Assembly: GCA_032173965.1 (NCBI GenBank)
Contig: CM063284.1
Span: forward strand, 63,114,863 to 63,178,862
Direction of reading: 5' to 3'
DNA: 64,000 nucleotides
Source of the DNA: Sitta carolinensis
Lineage: Eukaryota > Chordata > Aves > Passeriformes > Sittidae
Shown here: positions 39,017 through 52,270 of the stretch, piece by piece
Layout: every line of letters begins with the position of its first letter
Position numbering within the stretch: the stretch's first letter is position 1
Made by a program: the position numbers and the translations under genes
The notes under the pieces: generated by a model
Database searches by the model: none
Told to the model about the DNA's origin: nothing
Seen by the model: the letters and a program-made list of their open reading frames with translations, nothing else

Positions 39017-40439
39017 AAGTCTTTCCACCACTCACCATGGACAGACATTTTCCTGCAGGTGACAGAGCAGCACCCTCAAAGTCTGCGCTGTTCCCACAGG
39101 TCTGCAGTCACTGCAAAACCTGATCTCTGTTCAGGTCAGACAGTTTCTCAGTTCATGCATGGAGCTACTAGCCCAAGCGAGAGGTGGATACACAGAACAG
39201 TAAAACGGTGTGGAGGGGCACTTGAAGCTGTATTAGGTGCTTCTAATCCTGTTAGCCCTGCTTTATGGTTTGGGAGTCATACTGAAACACCCTCAAGGGA
39301 CAAACCTGCACTCCCTTACTGCCTCCTACGCAATATCCTGGAAACATTAAAAACTATTCTTTATTAGCCTCTAGAGTCACAGATGATGGAATGCTCCAAG
39401 CAAAGCTAACACTGCTTTTCCAGGATTGGCAGAAACACCTGAAGTCTGGTGAGAAACTTCGATCTCATGACATTTCTTCAAACCTGGGAGCTCTACATAA
39501 CTTGTTCAACTTCTTCAAGCACAGCTCAGCTTTCAGGCCTTGACCTTTTTTTGGAAAAAGGTACCACAAAGGCAAATATGAGACGTAGAATTTGAGAAGC
39601 AGCCAAAATTTTTTAGAGTACAGAAATACTTTGTTCTGCCTGAGAGTTTGCAGCTCAGGCCTGTGTTTTGCTCTATTTAATACAGTTCACTAAATAAGGG
39701 AGGTCATATTTTACAGAAATACTGCAAAAGGACAGAAGGCAAGATGGACTTGTCAATCTTTTCCATCCTATGTCCTCATAGGAGGACCACTCTCTGGAGA
39801 GCTTATTCATATTTCAAAGGACAAGCTGCGATCCCTGAGCTGATTTCAATCTGTATCATTTCAGTCCCAAGAGTGTTGGCACAGTTAACAAAAACACTCC
39901 CAGCAGCAAAGCAGCTCTGTTGCTAACACGGCGCCGTGTGTATGCAAGGCATGCACATGCACATTAGTCACAGTGTTACACTGCACCCTGGGCCCTTGCA
40001 TGTGTCGCTGGTACCAGGCACACTCTTTTATATTTTTGGCGCTGCTAAAGTCATCTGAAAGATGTGGTTTCAGCTTGCCTGTGAGCTCCTCTGCCTGAGG
40101 AACAGCTCCTGCTAGGCTCCCCACCCCACACACCCCCAGCCTTCTTTTTGAGGATCAGAAGGGGTGGAAAACACATCAGAGATGCTGGAATGATATCGTG
40201 CCTCTCATCCCACAGTCCAGTGACTCAAGCAATCTCCCAGGAGGCAGGAAACGCACCTCCAGTTCCCTCCTCTGCCTCAGAGCCTGGACCACCTTAGATG
40301 ATCCCATCCCAAAGTACCCAGTAAGGCAGTGGGTATTCGAGGATGCAGATTTGGTGTGAACCACACAAATTAGTCCCTGCGCTTTAGCAGGGCAGCTGAA
40401 CAAGGAACAGCCATACAAGGTTCTGCAGAGCCCTGGTAC

Positions 40440-40920
40440 TTGTACGTCACCTCATCAAACCCATTCTCTTAACTCTGAACTTAATTTTACCACCCGTTTA
40501 TTAATTACTGACTTACTAATGAAGCACCAGCAAACAAGCCATTAAATAAACTGAGCAGTACCAAGGCATTTGATAAACTAGAAATAACACATCAAAGGCT
40601 ACAGTCTCATGGTAATACAAGTTCTAGTTAAAGGCCTCCCCATGCATATAAGCCTTGATCTGTTAAGGTTATTAAAATGGCAAGCACAGCTGTATTTTTA
40701 TTAAAATAATTAACTCCTTCAGTCTGTTTTGAGTGATGTTCCTCATTTTAGATTCAATTTAAGCTCCATCCTATCCAAAGCAGCATATGATTGCAAATTA
40801 TCTCTACAACAAATGAAAGTTACAGTGGTATTTAAAACCTAATTATTAACTCAATATTGTAATGACTTGAGCCTGTAAGGTGCAGAGTTCTTGAAGGCCC
40901 CTGTAATTTACAAGCATCAA
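40440..40920. promoter_or_regulatory. Candidate conserved non-coding element, strongest of the set
   Basis: About 480 bases of unique AT-rich DNA packed with TAAT-type words (TTTATTAATTACTGAC, TTACTAATGAAG, AAAATAATTAACTCC, CCTAATTATTAACTC, TTGTAATGACTT), CATATGATTGCAAAT and a GTACGTCAC CRE-like site. No repeat, no coding frame of note. This is the look of deeply conserved enhancers near developmental genes, but I cannot align it. Confidence 0.3.
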
Positions 40921-41250
40921 GGTGTCACACGGCCTCCTACAAAAACCCACAACTATGTCCCATTGCAGAAATGTTCCCAGAAAGACCCTGTTTGAAAGCA
41001 TTTGACACTTCCTATAGACAGCAGGCAGCCATCTAGCACAAGTTTGTGAACTTCTCTGCAGCAGGGTTAGTTTAAGTAATAATAATATTTATATTCTAAA
41101 GAACACTGTTTAAATACACCTTCCACACAATGAGATTTACTATTTTTAGATGGAAGATGTCTGCACATCAGAAAAATAGCAAAGATCAGAGCAGGGAGTT
41201 TGAAGTCAGACCTCCAATTTTATGATTTTACTGGGGCTTGAGAAGGAAAT

Positions 41251-41280
41251 GTTTTTTTTATTATTATTATTATTATTACA
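41251..41280. repeat. (TTA)n microsatellite, short
   Basis: Poly(T) followed by about seven TTA units. Confidence 0.9.
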
Positions 41281-41983
41281 TTTTAGCCGCCTCTGTTTCC
41301 TAATCATCTTTTACGCAGAAGTTAGTAGAAATACTGAAACTCCAAGAGAACTTCTCGAGGTCTGCCACAAGTACTCTCTACTGTTGGGGCTGGACTAAAC
41401 TCCCTAAATACCACATAGAGAAGACTAGCCCATCTGTAAAATACATAAAACTCTTTGCCTGATGGAAAGGGACCAAATTTAGGTACCTCTCTGCCACAGT
41501 GCCTGAACAGCAATGCTGCATCCTGCTCCACCAACGTTAGTGTGGTGCTACCCTTGGCTCACCACTCAGCCCCATTCAGGGCTAGCAGGGCCTGGGGCAT
41601 CACTATTTGGAAGCAGCCCTGGCCTTCTCCAGCTCTGTCATCCCATATTTAGGGCAGACATGACCTATTCTTTCAGGTCAGTGCTGAAGCCATGGCCTTG
41701 CACAGCACTGGGAGACCATGGTGCTTCAGGTCAGATGGAGGAGTACAGCTGTGTTTCATGAAGGAGAGCTGGTGGCACTGCCTTGCACAGGGCACCAAGA
41801 GTACCTTTCCATGCCAGATCCCATCCTTCCTGTACTGGAAAATGCTATTTCTCACTGGTTGCACCATGCTTTACTTTGGGCAAGATGCATCCCAGCCTAC
41901 AGGGACTTGGCTTCATGTTGGGAGGGAGAAAAAGAACACTTTGGAAGTCCTACTAAGCCCACTTTCTGAATCTGGGACAAGTA

Positions 41984-41999
41984 ATTAATTATTTTATTA

Positions 42000-42067
<68 letters not shown>
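41984..42067. repeat. (TTA)n microsatellite, over 20 units
   Basis: Long near-perfect run, the complement type of the array at 20,826 and only 700 bases from a shorter one at 41,251. Confidence 0.97.
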
Positions 42068-42858
42068 CTATTGCCTGAGAGTCAAAGATGACCAAAAAGC
42101 CTGCTAAAATCAGAGGGTTTTATCACAGCAGCAAAATAGAGGGGTATTTGGGATGTAATTGCAGTTAGATGTTCTTTGCTGCTCTTCTTGATATTTTCCT
42201 GGCTTTCCATTCTTTGCAGGGATATACAGCCATCACTCTCATGTCTGTAATAAAACTCTGCACATAGGACCTTAAACAAAAACAAACTTTCCACCTTGAG
42301 CACAGCAAGTAATCACTGCTATTTGAGCACTTTTCACAATTGGCAATTTTTGCACTTTGGCAATTTTACTCTCTGAGTCCAGAAGAAACTAATATCTTGA
42401 CCTAGATAATATATTGAGAAAGGTAAGGTGATTATAAAAATTGCTAAAACGGAAAAAGTGGCAGCTAATGGCATCAAAATGAAGGCACAAATTTCCTGCA
42501 TGTAGGACTTAAATAAAGAAAGGAAAATAGGCTTTGCAATGAATGTAAGCAATGAGACAGACAAAGGCACAAGAAAAGTGTTCTTAAAAAATCCAAACTG
42601 GACTTCCAGAATTTCTGAGATACTGTTTATATTTACATACTCATCTAAACTCACCTCAAAAGTGCTCTATACTGTAAGCAGCCTGCCAAGAAATAATAAG
42701 AGAATATATATATTTCTCTCTATTTACTTTTTTTTTGTCAGTATTTCACATAAACAGATCATAGGAGTAAGGATGGGGGGAAACACATGCGCAAATAAAG
42801 TGCTTGAATACTGAACAATCCTTTAAGGTTTTTGGCTTCAAGATTTTTTGTAGCTGCC

Positions 42859-42878
42859 AAAAAAAAAAAAAAAAAAAA
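42859..42878. repeat. Poly(A) tract, 20 bases
   Basis: Uninterrupted A run; no retroposon body recognised upstream. Confidence 0.9.
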
Positions 42879-45162
42879 GACAGAATGTTTTCACTCAAGC
42901 AATCAAGCAGCACTTAAATCCTATTTAAACTCCAGTGATGGACTGACAGTAAATGCTCCGTGCTAACACCAAAAGATAGAAGACACACATAGACCTTTTT
43001 TTACCCCACCAATCGGTCATTTTATCCCGCTGGTCAGTGTTTTCTCTTATCTGCTTGTTTCCCACAGTTTCCTGGGCACCAAGAGAGGTTATATTGTTCC
43101 TTCACATGCTAACTCTGCTCAGCTTTTTACAGATTTCTGCACCCATGAAAAAATGCAGTGGTGTTCAACTGCTTCCCTGTTAGTTATCCCAAGTGAGCCT
43201 GCACTGGAACTGATTTATTCCACCCCCTTTTATGCCATTTCCCTGCAGACAGGCTGCACACAGCCCTGCTGAGAACTCCCGTTTTCCTTTGCACAACAGG
43301 TCATCAAAACAGCTTCTCAGTTTGTCAGTGGCCACCACACATGTATCATATGCAGAAGACTGGACCTGTCAAATAAGGGAAAATGCTGAAAAGGTCCGTT
43401 TTCCCTCTATAATACAGCTCTGTCATATTAAACTATTGCTGTGATTATCCTAGGGGCTTGGGATCATGACACATGGGTTCTCCTCAGTATTTTACCACTT
43501 GGATTTTCTTGTGGTTATGCTTTCCATATTTCAACAAATGTAAATCCCCAGGAATGAAAAATGCTAAGGGATTCATCCCTCTTGAGTTCATGAATGTTTC
43601 AGAAATAAAAAGACAACCCTGGTGTACAACTTCATCAGAAAAAAAACACACTTTCCTTTTGAAGGTTTCTGCATAGAACGTGTTAGCAGAAGTACGTTGA
43701 GGTAGGCAGGAAACATCACTTCTGTGATGTAAGACTTCAAAACAGAAAAATGTGTCCTAGTTTTTTGAAGTTCTACTCTGTGTGTATGTGTGTGCTTCCT
43801 CTCTCCTCCCCACTAAGCTGTTGCAGTTCAGTGCTGTCAGCTTTGTTTCATTCGTGGGTCCTGGCCCAGCTCTAGAGAATAGGGCTCTTTCTGATAATGC
43901 TGGATACTTTTTTAGGAGATGTTAAAGAGCTCCATCGGGAACACAGTGCTCTAAAAGCTTGCCAAAAATCTAACTGACTTTGTAAGCTCTATTAGTGGTC
44001 AGCCTCACTAGCAGAGTTTGTAAGCATTGCCAAACTGCTCTAGCTGCAGTTTGACATGCTGTGCTGACTGCAGCTGATGCAGGCTAAAAAATGAGTCGTG
44101 ATTATGCCCTTCCCCCCAGGTTCTCCCAGAGCTTGTCACTACCTTCCTATCAAAATTTACCCTTCCTCATATCTGACAGAGCAGCTTCACAGGCAATCAC
44201 CCTCTCAGCCAGCTGTGTTCACATAGGACAGGTTGAGAAATACCATGGTTAGAAACACTTCAGCTAACCAAGGTCATATGGCCAGGAGTGGGGCAAGGGC
44301 AGCTACGAAGCTAGCAGGCTGATGAGGCTGCAATCTGGAGCAAGATGGAGGATCAGGCAAGGTCTGGGGACAGCAAGGAGCTCATCAGTGTCCTCTTTAA
44401 GGAAGACCTGAAAGAAGGAGTCTCTCCACTTGGCATTTTCCAGCAGCACCATCCAACAGAACAAGTCTTTGACCTCTGCAAGGGACCCTGCTCTTCTGTT
44501 TCCAGCACAATGGCCAAAAATACACAGCCAGAAAGCTTTACACTCAAAGGCAAAACCTCTTGTTATATCCAGGCAATTTTGGACACCAGGAAGCTTGCAT
44601 AAGTTTCTATTAATAGCAGTAACAGATTATCTAAAAGGCATGAAAGGCAGCTAATACTAAACTTGGTGCATGGGTCAGTCTGTAGACAAAACATGTTCCT
44701 TGCTTTGTGGTAATGGTTCTAGCATAAACACAAAATATTTAAAGAACAAACCTTAACTATCAGTGCATTTGGGGGGAATTTTCTTTTCCTTTTCCCCCTC
44801 TAAACATGTAGAGCTTCTCCACAAATTTCAGTCCTGCTGCTTCCCAAGAAATGCAATTTGAGAGAAGAGGAGAGGCTGTATATCACACCAGTGGCATGGC
44901 CCCAGTCAGCACATGGGCCCTGAGGGACACAGGGCAGACCTCACATCTCTATATCGACTGCAGGATTCTGTAAGAGTGACCAAAGTTGTCCAAAGGCCCC
45001 AAGGATATATATATCTACCACTGAGAGATGCCTTCCATCCCCTTCTCCCTGTATGGATAGTTTTACAGAATTGGCTCTCAGTCTAAACTGTGACAGTGTT
45101 TTAATGGAAAAATATTGCCTGGGCCAGCTGTCTATCTCAACTATTGAATCCTTCACAAGTTT

Positions 45163-45200
45163 AAAAAAAAAAAAAAAAAAAAAAAACAACAACAAAAACA
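45163..45200. repeat. Poly(A) tract with CAA tail
   Basis: 24 A followed by CAA units; simple sequence. Confidence 0.9.
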
Positions 45201-48200
45201 CAAGGAAACCAACCATAAAACACAAGGAATACCCTACATCTATGGAAGTTTTCCCCAGGATGTCTTCCACTGCCTTCCTCAACACCGGAAAATTGAAACA
45301 GAATAAAAATCCAGAAATCTCTTGCCACTATGACTCCCCAGAAGAGGAGCTGATGTCAGAAAAGGCAAAGACATTACACAGTGAATAAAGAGGACTGCTG
45401 CATGGAGAAACTCTTCCTCTGAAAGACCCTCCTGGGACCTCACCTGGCGGTGAGGCATTACCTGTTTCCATAGGACTTCTTCTCACTGTAGAGCACCAAC
45501 AGGAAGCATCACTGGCACTGACGTACCCCAAGGGTACAGCACCCCACCAGCCAACTCACTCACTCCTCCAGGATCAGCAGCCTCCCTGCTGGCCCAGTTT
45601 TGAGTGGACCACCTCTCCCCAGCAGGGAGATCAGCCAGCCATTAGCCCTCCCAGTTCGTCTCCACCAGACCAAGGACAACACCTTCCTAGCACACAGGAG
45701 AAAGAAGGGAGGCATGTGATTTAAGGAGGTGAAACCATCGCAGTGCTGAGCCCTGTGGTGCTAGAAACTCTACAAATTTGTGGTTCTGGTGCTAGTGATG
45801 GTGCCCAGGGTTGGTATGGAATGTATCATCACATCCAGCTGTATCTGGGACGCACTCAGAAACCAAAGCTTCGTGAGCTGTGAACTGCTGTCCTCATCTC
45901 AAGATGATTCACTCAGATGCTAGAACTTTAAATATCACTACTGTTAACTCACAGCTCAGTAGAATATGCCAGAAAGACTGGGAAGGGATGGATTAAGAAA
46001 GTCTGTGTGATTAGCATGAGTCACAGCTCATTTTAGCACCACCAGCAAATAGGCCACGCACACAGCACTTCATTGCCTTCAAGAGTCTGAACCCCAAGGC
46101 AGACAGTCTGAACACATTCACAAAGGGCCTAGGCTTCAAAGCAAAGCCAAACCAAAGGAGCCAAGCAGAGCTCATGGGTGTATTCCAAGACCACAGAAGG
46201 AGAGCTCAAAGTGCCTGAAAACACTTGCACAAGACAGTTTATCGTAAGAGAAACATATGATTTTCCAGCTGTAGCCATCTTCATGGGGGTTTAAGGAGCC
46301 CTTGTTCACAAAAGGCTTCATTTCAGTTCCCCTCCAAGTCCTGTACTTTTTACAGTCCTGTTTTTGCTGAGCTGATTTCTAACAGGACAGTTCCCAGTGC
46401 AGTTACTGCAGTATATGCCCAACTCCAGTCCTCCTTGAACCAAATTTGCATCTTACATCAAAAAAAGAAAGTACAAGCTCAATACTCTCAATACTGAATG
46501 GAAGATGAGTTTGCTAAGCTGACAGTGTGCCAAGCATGCATGGTTTTGTTGGGGAGCAGGCAACACAATGCCTGTTACTTTTTGTTGAGTGTGGGTGAAA
46601 ATGCAGGGTGGAATCTCTATCAAATACAATAGAAAAAATGAGATTTTGTGGCAATGAGCAAGGAAGTTATTGCTGTAGGCCAGAGAGCAAAAATTCATAC
46701 CAGGCAATGGATGCAGAGCAGAGCAAAGTGCATGGTTTGGAGAATACAAACAGAAGAAAATAATTTATGTTAACTGCAGGGCATGTCTTAGAGACAGGAA
46801 CACGTGGACAGGAAAAGTCCTTCTTTTTCAATTCTAGGGCTGCTGCAACAACAATACAATCTTGCTTAACACCATAGCTATATTACCAGAGGGGCTGAGA
46901 ACTTGGAAAACTTAGAAGCAGCACTGCCATTCTCACATTTTGAAAGAGTCTTACCATGATCATAGGAGACTGTCAGTAAATAAATTTGGGATGGTATCAC
47001 TAGGCATGTCAAGAATGGAAGAAAATGGGGCAGGAGATAAATGAACGCATTTACCTCTGATTTTATATCTAAGTTATCAAGGCTTCCAAAGTGAAAAGAG
47101 CCAGATTTCCAACATCTTCACTCTTTGCTCAGAAAATGTCACAGCACTGTTGTTGGAAGTGCAGTACTCATGAAGGTGTTTATTTTCACAAGTCCAGACA
47201 CAAATCAGTCTCTTGCCAAAGCTTCATTATCATTTGCTTTGGTTGCCTTTTATTCCAACTCCAGCTTCAACAGTTAGAACATCTAGTCCATTCCACTTGC
47301 CCTGAAATGATGTGCAGCATTCCTGAAATACAATACAATGATAGGACTGAGTCTGCAGGTCTGTGGAGACATGAATCAGTCTCCAGGACAAGTTCGTACC
47401 ATGCTGGTGCTCATCCCACTCATGCATTCCCCCTTTCTACTTCACCAGTGCTGGGGGTTATCCACTTCAGTGCCAACCTGGCTTGCCACCTGCAGCAGCA
47501 AACTGCTCCCTGGAGCAGCCCACTCTGCAACTACAGGAGCAACAGTGTGGATGTTAAGATAGAAGTTAGCTGGTCAATATTTGAGTTGTGGTTCCAGAAG
47601 GAGGTGGTTCTGGAGTGGAGTCAACATTGCATATAACTCCAAAAAGATACTTCCTAATGAAAAATAAATATCATATAATACATTAATAAATAAATCAAAG
47701 CATCCACTCAGAAACAGATTCCCCCAAAGCCTTTCCCCATCACTGAAGTATTATGTTCCATATTGTCCTTTGCTTTTTGATATACTGGGAAGAAAGAAAA
47801 TGGAGAACAACATTTCAAATATGTTTCCTGTACAAAGTCATGTAAGCTCTGTTGATAACTCTTGCAGATGTGCAAGTTATGTTTGGATACAGATTCCAGT
47901 GCCTCACAGCTTTCAGTCATACACACATTGACAAAGCCAGAGTCAAAATAGCTTGTTTAATTTCCCACAGCTCCAATGTCATTCACCCTAACACACATGA
48001 TCGTCATTTGTCTGGTTCCCAGGCATCAGCAACATGGTCACAGAGCTGAACACTCTGTGTGACAGCACAACTTGGGAAGGGAGCATTTCCCAAAATCCTG
48101 CATGAAGTTTGGGGGCTGCACAGTCTCCATGTGTACCTGTCATCAATTTCTTTATCTTCAGGACAGCATAAAAATCCACCAAAAAATGGCTGTAATCACT

Positions 48201-48528
48201 CTCTGCAAAGGGCTGTCTTTTCATCTGCTAAGCAGAGCATCAACATGAGAGAGCAAGCCCCTAAGCAGGTGCAGACCAATATCCCTTGCAAAGAAGATAC
48301 CACCATCCCCCAGCACCTCTAAAGTTGTGCACACAATAAGAAGCTGCTGTGCATTGGTAGGGGGTGGGGAAAGGCAGGAGGACATTTATTTCATGTTGTT
48401 AAGTCCTATAAAGGCATTGGTTAGGTTTATCAGCAATGGACGTATTTGGGGTGAGGATCATCAGGATAGGAGGATTTAGAGAGTCCCTTATTTCCAGTGT
48501 CCTTCCCCCTTTTTATGGTGCCCTTTTC

Positions 48529-48547
48529 TTTTTTTTTTTTTTTTTTT
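48529..48547. repeat. Poly(T) tract, 19 bases
   Basis: Uninterrupted T run; no partner element seen on the complementary strand. Confidence 0.9.
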
Positions 48548-51038
48548 CACAAGTAAATTAAAAATGTTGCTGCAGTATTGCTGACCTCTTTCACACAGGG
48601 CATCAAATCTCCAAAGAATCCCTTAAAGCCCAGTCCTTTCCCAGTGCTGTATCCTATTAGTGCACTGACCCTTTGTGCATCCAGCAGAGCTGCTAACCAA
48701 AAATGCCTTTGGAATCTGAAAGCTGTGGCACAAAGGCAGCCCTTAGGTCTGAATAGGGCAGAGTGGAGGATTTATTCCTTCTTGGAGTGAGCTCTTCATG
48801 GCATGGGGGCTACAGCAGAGCAGGCAAGGAGAGAGTGAGGGCTCTTCAGCAGACATAATTCTCTTATTAAAAAGCAAACAAATTGGAGTCTACCAAGGAT
48901 TTCCTAAAACAGAGCTCTTACCAGCTGACTTTAGTTGCATAAGCAGCCTCAGATGAAGCCAACTTCCCAAGCCTAGGTGACCATGGGGAAAAAAATCTGG
49001 GAAAGAAACAAAATCCAGATTTGAATATGGATCAAAGTCCAGTTGTGTGCCACAGAAGGGCATCCTATTCAGAACTCAATAAAGGGAATACTTGAAAAAC
49101 AAAGCGTCTTTCAGGTATCAGAACTACGAAAGCTTTTCTGAAACATTCCTTGAACTTAAAAGATGGGAGCAAAGTGCCCAGGAGTTCTATCAAGCTAGCT
49201 TTTAAATGAGTTGGTGTGAATTGGTATAGAAAACAACTCCTTCCTTCATGTCTCGAAAAGTTTGGAAAAGAAAATATCTGCATGCAGAGGGCAAATAGAT
49301 GTGGTAGATTATTTGGGACAATCTCAAAATATAGTGACTACTCTCATGAGTATAGCTGACCCTCAGGAATAAAAGCCCAGGATGAAAGAGCATCCCTCAG
49401 TAATGAATTTGCTCTTACACCCCATCAAAAGTCAAAGGCACTGAGCTGACTTATTTCCACTATTACAGGGGAAGACTGATAAGACAGAGGCACTGAACAC
49501 ATTCCCACATCCCAAATGCTTGTTTTTCTTTCCCTTTGCCCACCCTACCTATGAATTTTTTATGCAAGATTTTTTTTTTCTCTCAGGAAGAAATTTGGGA
49601 TTGCCATATTATCATGAACAAGGGGTCACAAGAACATAGCTGTATTTAGCATTTTGCTTCAAAGTTTTTGTATTTATAGTTTTGCCACAATTATGCTTTG
49701 ATCCCCACCACCCACAGATCACAGATCATTTTGTTCACAGATCATTTAAGACTTTTAATTTCTCTTATCCCTCAAATCAGATACTTAAGATAGGGAATAA
49801 AAGTGTAAAGATTGGATGAATACACATGTTACAATACTTTCCATGATCTGCCTTTCCCATTGTTACCATCACCTTTCTTCAAGAGGTAACCTGGGAAACT
49901 CTGACAAATCTTCAGCCGAGTTACCAGGAGGCTTACAATGATACATCATCATTACCGCCAGAGTCAAAACAGAAGCCTTTTTTTCTTCCTTTCTCCACCC
50001 CAACACTTACTTATGTATTTGACTAACCTACTTGGTTGACTGACTGTTTGTGCCTCAGAAAACAGAGATTTCAGTGTCTGGTCCCTTCCTTTGGTGAAGC
50101 CCAGAGGAACTCTGGCTCACCAAATTCCTGAATCACCTTAGGACAAATACCATGAAGCTAATACTGAAAACAGAGCACTCAGAAGAGCACTTCAAGTACA
50201 GAGACCTTGAATTTTCTGTAAAATATTTTTTAAATACTGCAAAAAAAATTAAAAATAGGATTCTTTAATATTTAATCGACTTTGATAATGCATCTTAAAA
50301 GTAAAACTTAAACATGAATGTTCATGCATATTTGCAGCTATTTGCTCCCATGAATGTGGGGAAAATGAAACAAAAAATACATACTGTGGTCCCTATGTGA
50401 TCTAAAAAACTTACTTATTATTGGAAAGTTAACTGCTTTAAGTGGAAACAGGAAAGATATGGATAAAATAATATTAAAGGCAATAAAGTGAAAATAATTT
50501 ATGCTTTTCCTCTCTTCTAAGTATTTCTACTATCACTGAAAAGGGTAAACTTAAAAAAACAGACAGTAGGAGAATTAGCTATGCCACTACTATTGCAAGC
50601 TTAATATCTTCACAGATCAACACAAAAGTCTTTCCTTACTGCTTACTTGTTTCTCTGAGCAGCAGACCTTTACAGGAAAGGCTTGTCTTATCCACAGCTC
50701 TGTGCTCATGTAAACCTTCTCTTACACAGAAGGGCTGTGGCTCCCTTAACTATTCTGGTGTTTCAACCATCAAAAAGAAAGCTTTTGGACAGTAAGAGGA
50801 AGCAACGTATTTTCAGTCTCCCTTTATTTTGGACTTCTATTGCCTACATTAATCAGCCATGCACATGCAGCATGCAACATTTACATCATATCATAAAATA
50901 GTTTGTCCACATCCTTGGAGGCAGGAAAATAAACCTGGAGCGTTGATTTCAAGCTTCAGTTGGAACAGGCATCCAGCATCGACCGCACAAAATGAAAGAT
51001 GAAAGTCAAAGCCTTTGGCAACATGCACACAGTGTCTC

Positions 51039-51088
51039 CAGCAGACAGCTCCCACCTGGTTATGTTTGTTACCCCAGAACCACAGGAC
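51039..51088. repeat. First copy of a 50-base dispersed repeat pair
   Basis: CTGGTTATGTTTGTTACCCC followed by AGAACCACAGGAC recurs in diverged form at 51,656-51,705, in the same orientation and about 617 bases away. I estimate about three quarters identity by eye. It is unrelated to the repeat families I recognise. Confidence 0.6.
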
Positions 51089-51655
51089 ATCACAAATCAC
51101 CACTGCTCCGGATTGACAGCTCTAGTTCAACTAAATCAGTACCATGTCCATAGCTGACCTTGCCTACAAGCACCAATGCTGACCTACCCCTCCTTTCCAG
51201 CCTCCCCTACTGCTAGCACACTTTGGCAAACAATACAACTTCACAGCCACTCTGAGGGGCCTAAAAAGCTGTAATTACATTCAGCTTGGAGCATAAAGGT
51301 AAGAACTACAGCTAACAAAATTTAGGACTTCACTCAGGACCAATACAAGTGGAATATAATCCTCAAAAGTAATTTTTCTTTTATTCTGTCTTCTTATTAG
51401 GCATTTAAATAATTGATGACCTAGACAAAGTAGAGAGCAAGCCCATCACAAATTTACCTGCTCCTGCACCCTCTCTCTAGCAACTATTCTACTGCAGCTC
51501 ACCTGCTTGTAGTTAGGTACTTCCTCCATTGCTAGAAAACAGGTGTGTATGCATTTTTGCTGTCTCAAGGTAAGCAATACACTTGTACCTAACCTGATCT
51601 GAACATGGAAAACAGAAAGACATAGTGAGGTCTTCACCAACACCCACATTGGCCC

Positions 51656-51705
51656 TAGCAGAGGGCTCCTATCTGACTGTATTTGTTACCCCTGAACCAC
51701 AGGAC
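51656..51705. repeat. Second copy of a 50-base dispersed repeat pair
   Basis: CTGACTGTATTTGTTACCCC followed by TGAACCACAGGAC is the partner of 51,039-51,088. Sequence outside the 50 bases does not obviously align, so the pair could be two pieces of one unidentified repeat family or an old local duplication. Confidence 0.6.
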
Positions 51706-51842
51706 CCTTTTTACTTCTTTTTCAGTGCAATCTGTTCATTTAGGTCATCTGCAGAGAGGCAGCACTGACCTCAGGGTAAAACTGGAGAGCTTTGTTCCTC
51801 TATCACAGGACAGGTCATATGCATCAGTTACCTTGGAGTTTA

Positions 51843-51904
51843 AAATATATATATATATATATATAATATATATATTATATAGGACTTATATATATATATG
51901 TCCT
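51843..51904. repeat. (TA)n array with a palindromic end
   Basis: Two TA runs separated by TTATATAGGACT. The right part is a near-palindrome, GGACTTATATATATATATGT then CC. Such DNA can form a hairpin or cruciform. Confidence 0.93.
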
Positions 51905-52024
51905 ATGTGTCTTGATTAAGAGCAGAGAGCCTACCTCAGAGCACTCTCTCCTTTCTAGGCTATAGGAAAATAAAGGAAGGAAAAAAAGCACAAGCAGAAG
52001 CCATAGAAAGGCTGTCAGTGGAGC

Positions 52025-52270
52025 ACCTCAGTGATCAATGCAAGTGAAAAGGATGAGGCAGTTTCCATCGCTTTATGGCACAGCTGGCAGCTGCAATCAG
52101 CAGAGCGCTCTCCGGCCATCACTGTGAGAGGCCTCATCTTTGACCCCCTTCCTGATAATTATCCCCTCAAACAGCTCACATCAAATGAGACTTATCAGGT
52201 GCTTCAGCTGAACTCAGTCACCATCTTGGTGTGCACATCTTATGACTCCTTCTGAGGACAAGCAGACTGA
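52025..52270. promoter_or_regulatory. Candidate conserved non-coding element
   Basis: E-box pair (CACAGCTGGCAGCTG), locally retained CpGs (GAGCGCTCTCCGGCC) and CCTGATAATTATCCCC. A 75-codon plus-strand frame runs from 52,031 to 52,255 (starting at GTG), but there is no polypyrimidine acceptor before it and it ends in a stop, so I favour a regulatory element over an exon. Confidence 0.25.

Larger units (their letters stand above)
33191..40439. other. Non-coding stretch
   Basis: Unique DNA with one possible MIR 5' part, a short hairpin and a 3-copy minisatellite. The 182-codon plus-strand frame at 38,819-39,367 has no domain and overlaps the minisatellite. Confidence 0.6.
40921..51038. other. 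Non-coding stretch
   Basis: Holds the TTA arrays at 41.25 and 42.0 kb and three homopolymer tracts. The 85-codon frame at 44,345-44,602 and the 181-codon frame at 47,091-47,636 (both plus) are not recognisable proteins. Confidence 0.6.

Noticed and set aside
38819..39367. 182-codon plus-strand frame as a gene
   Set aside because: Overlaps a minisatellite and lacks domains or conserved-looking segments.
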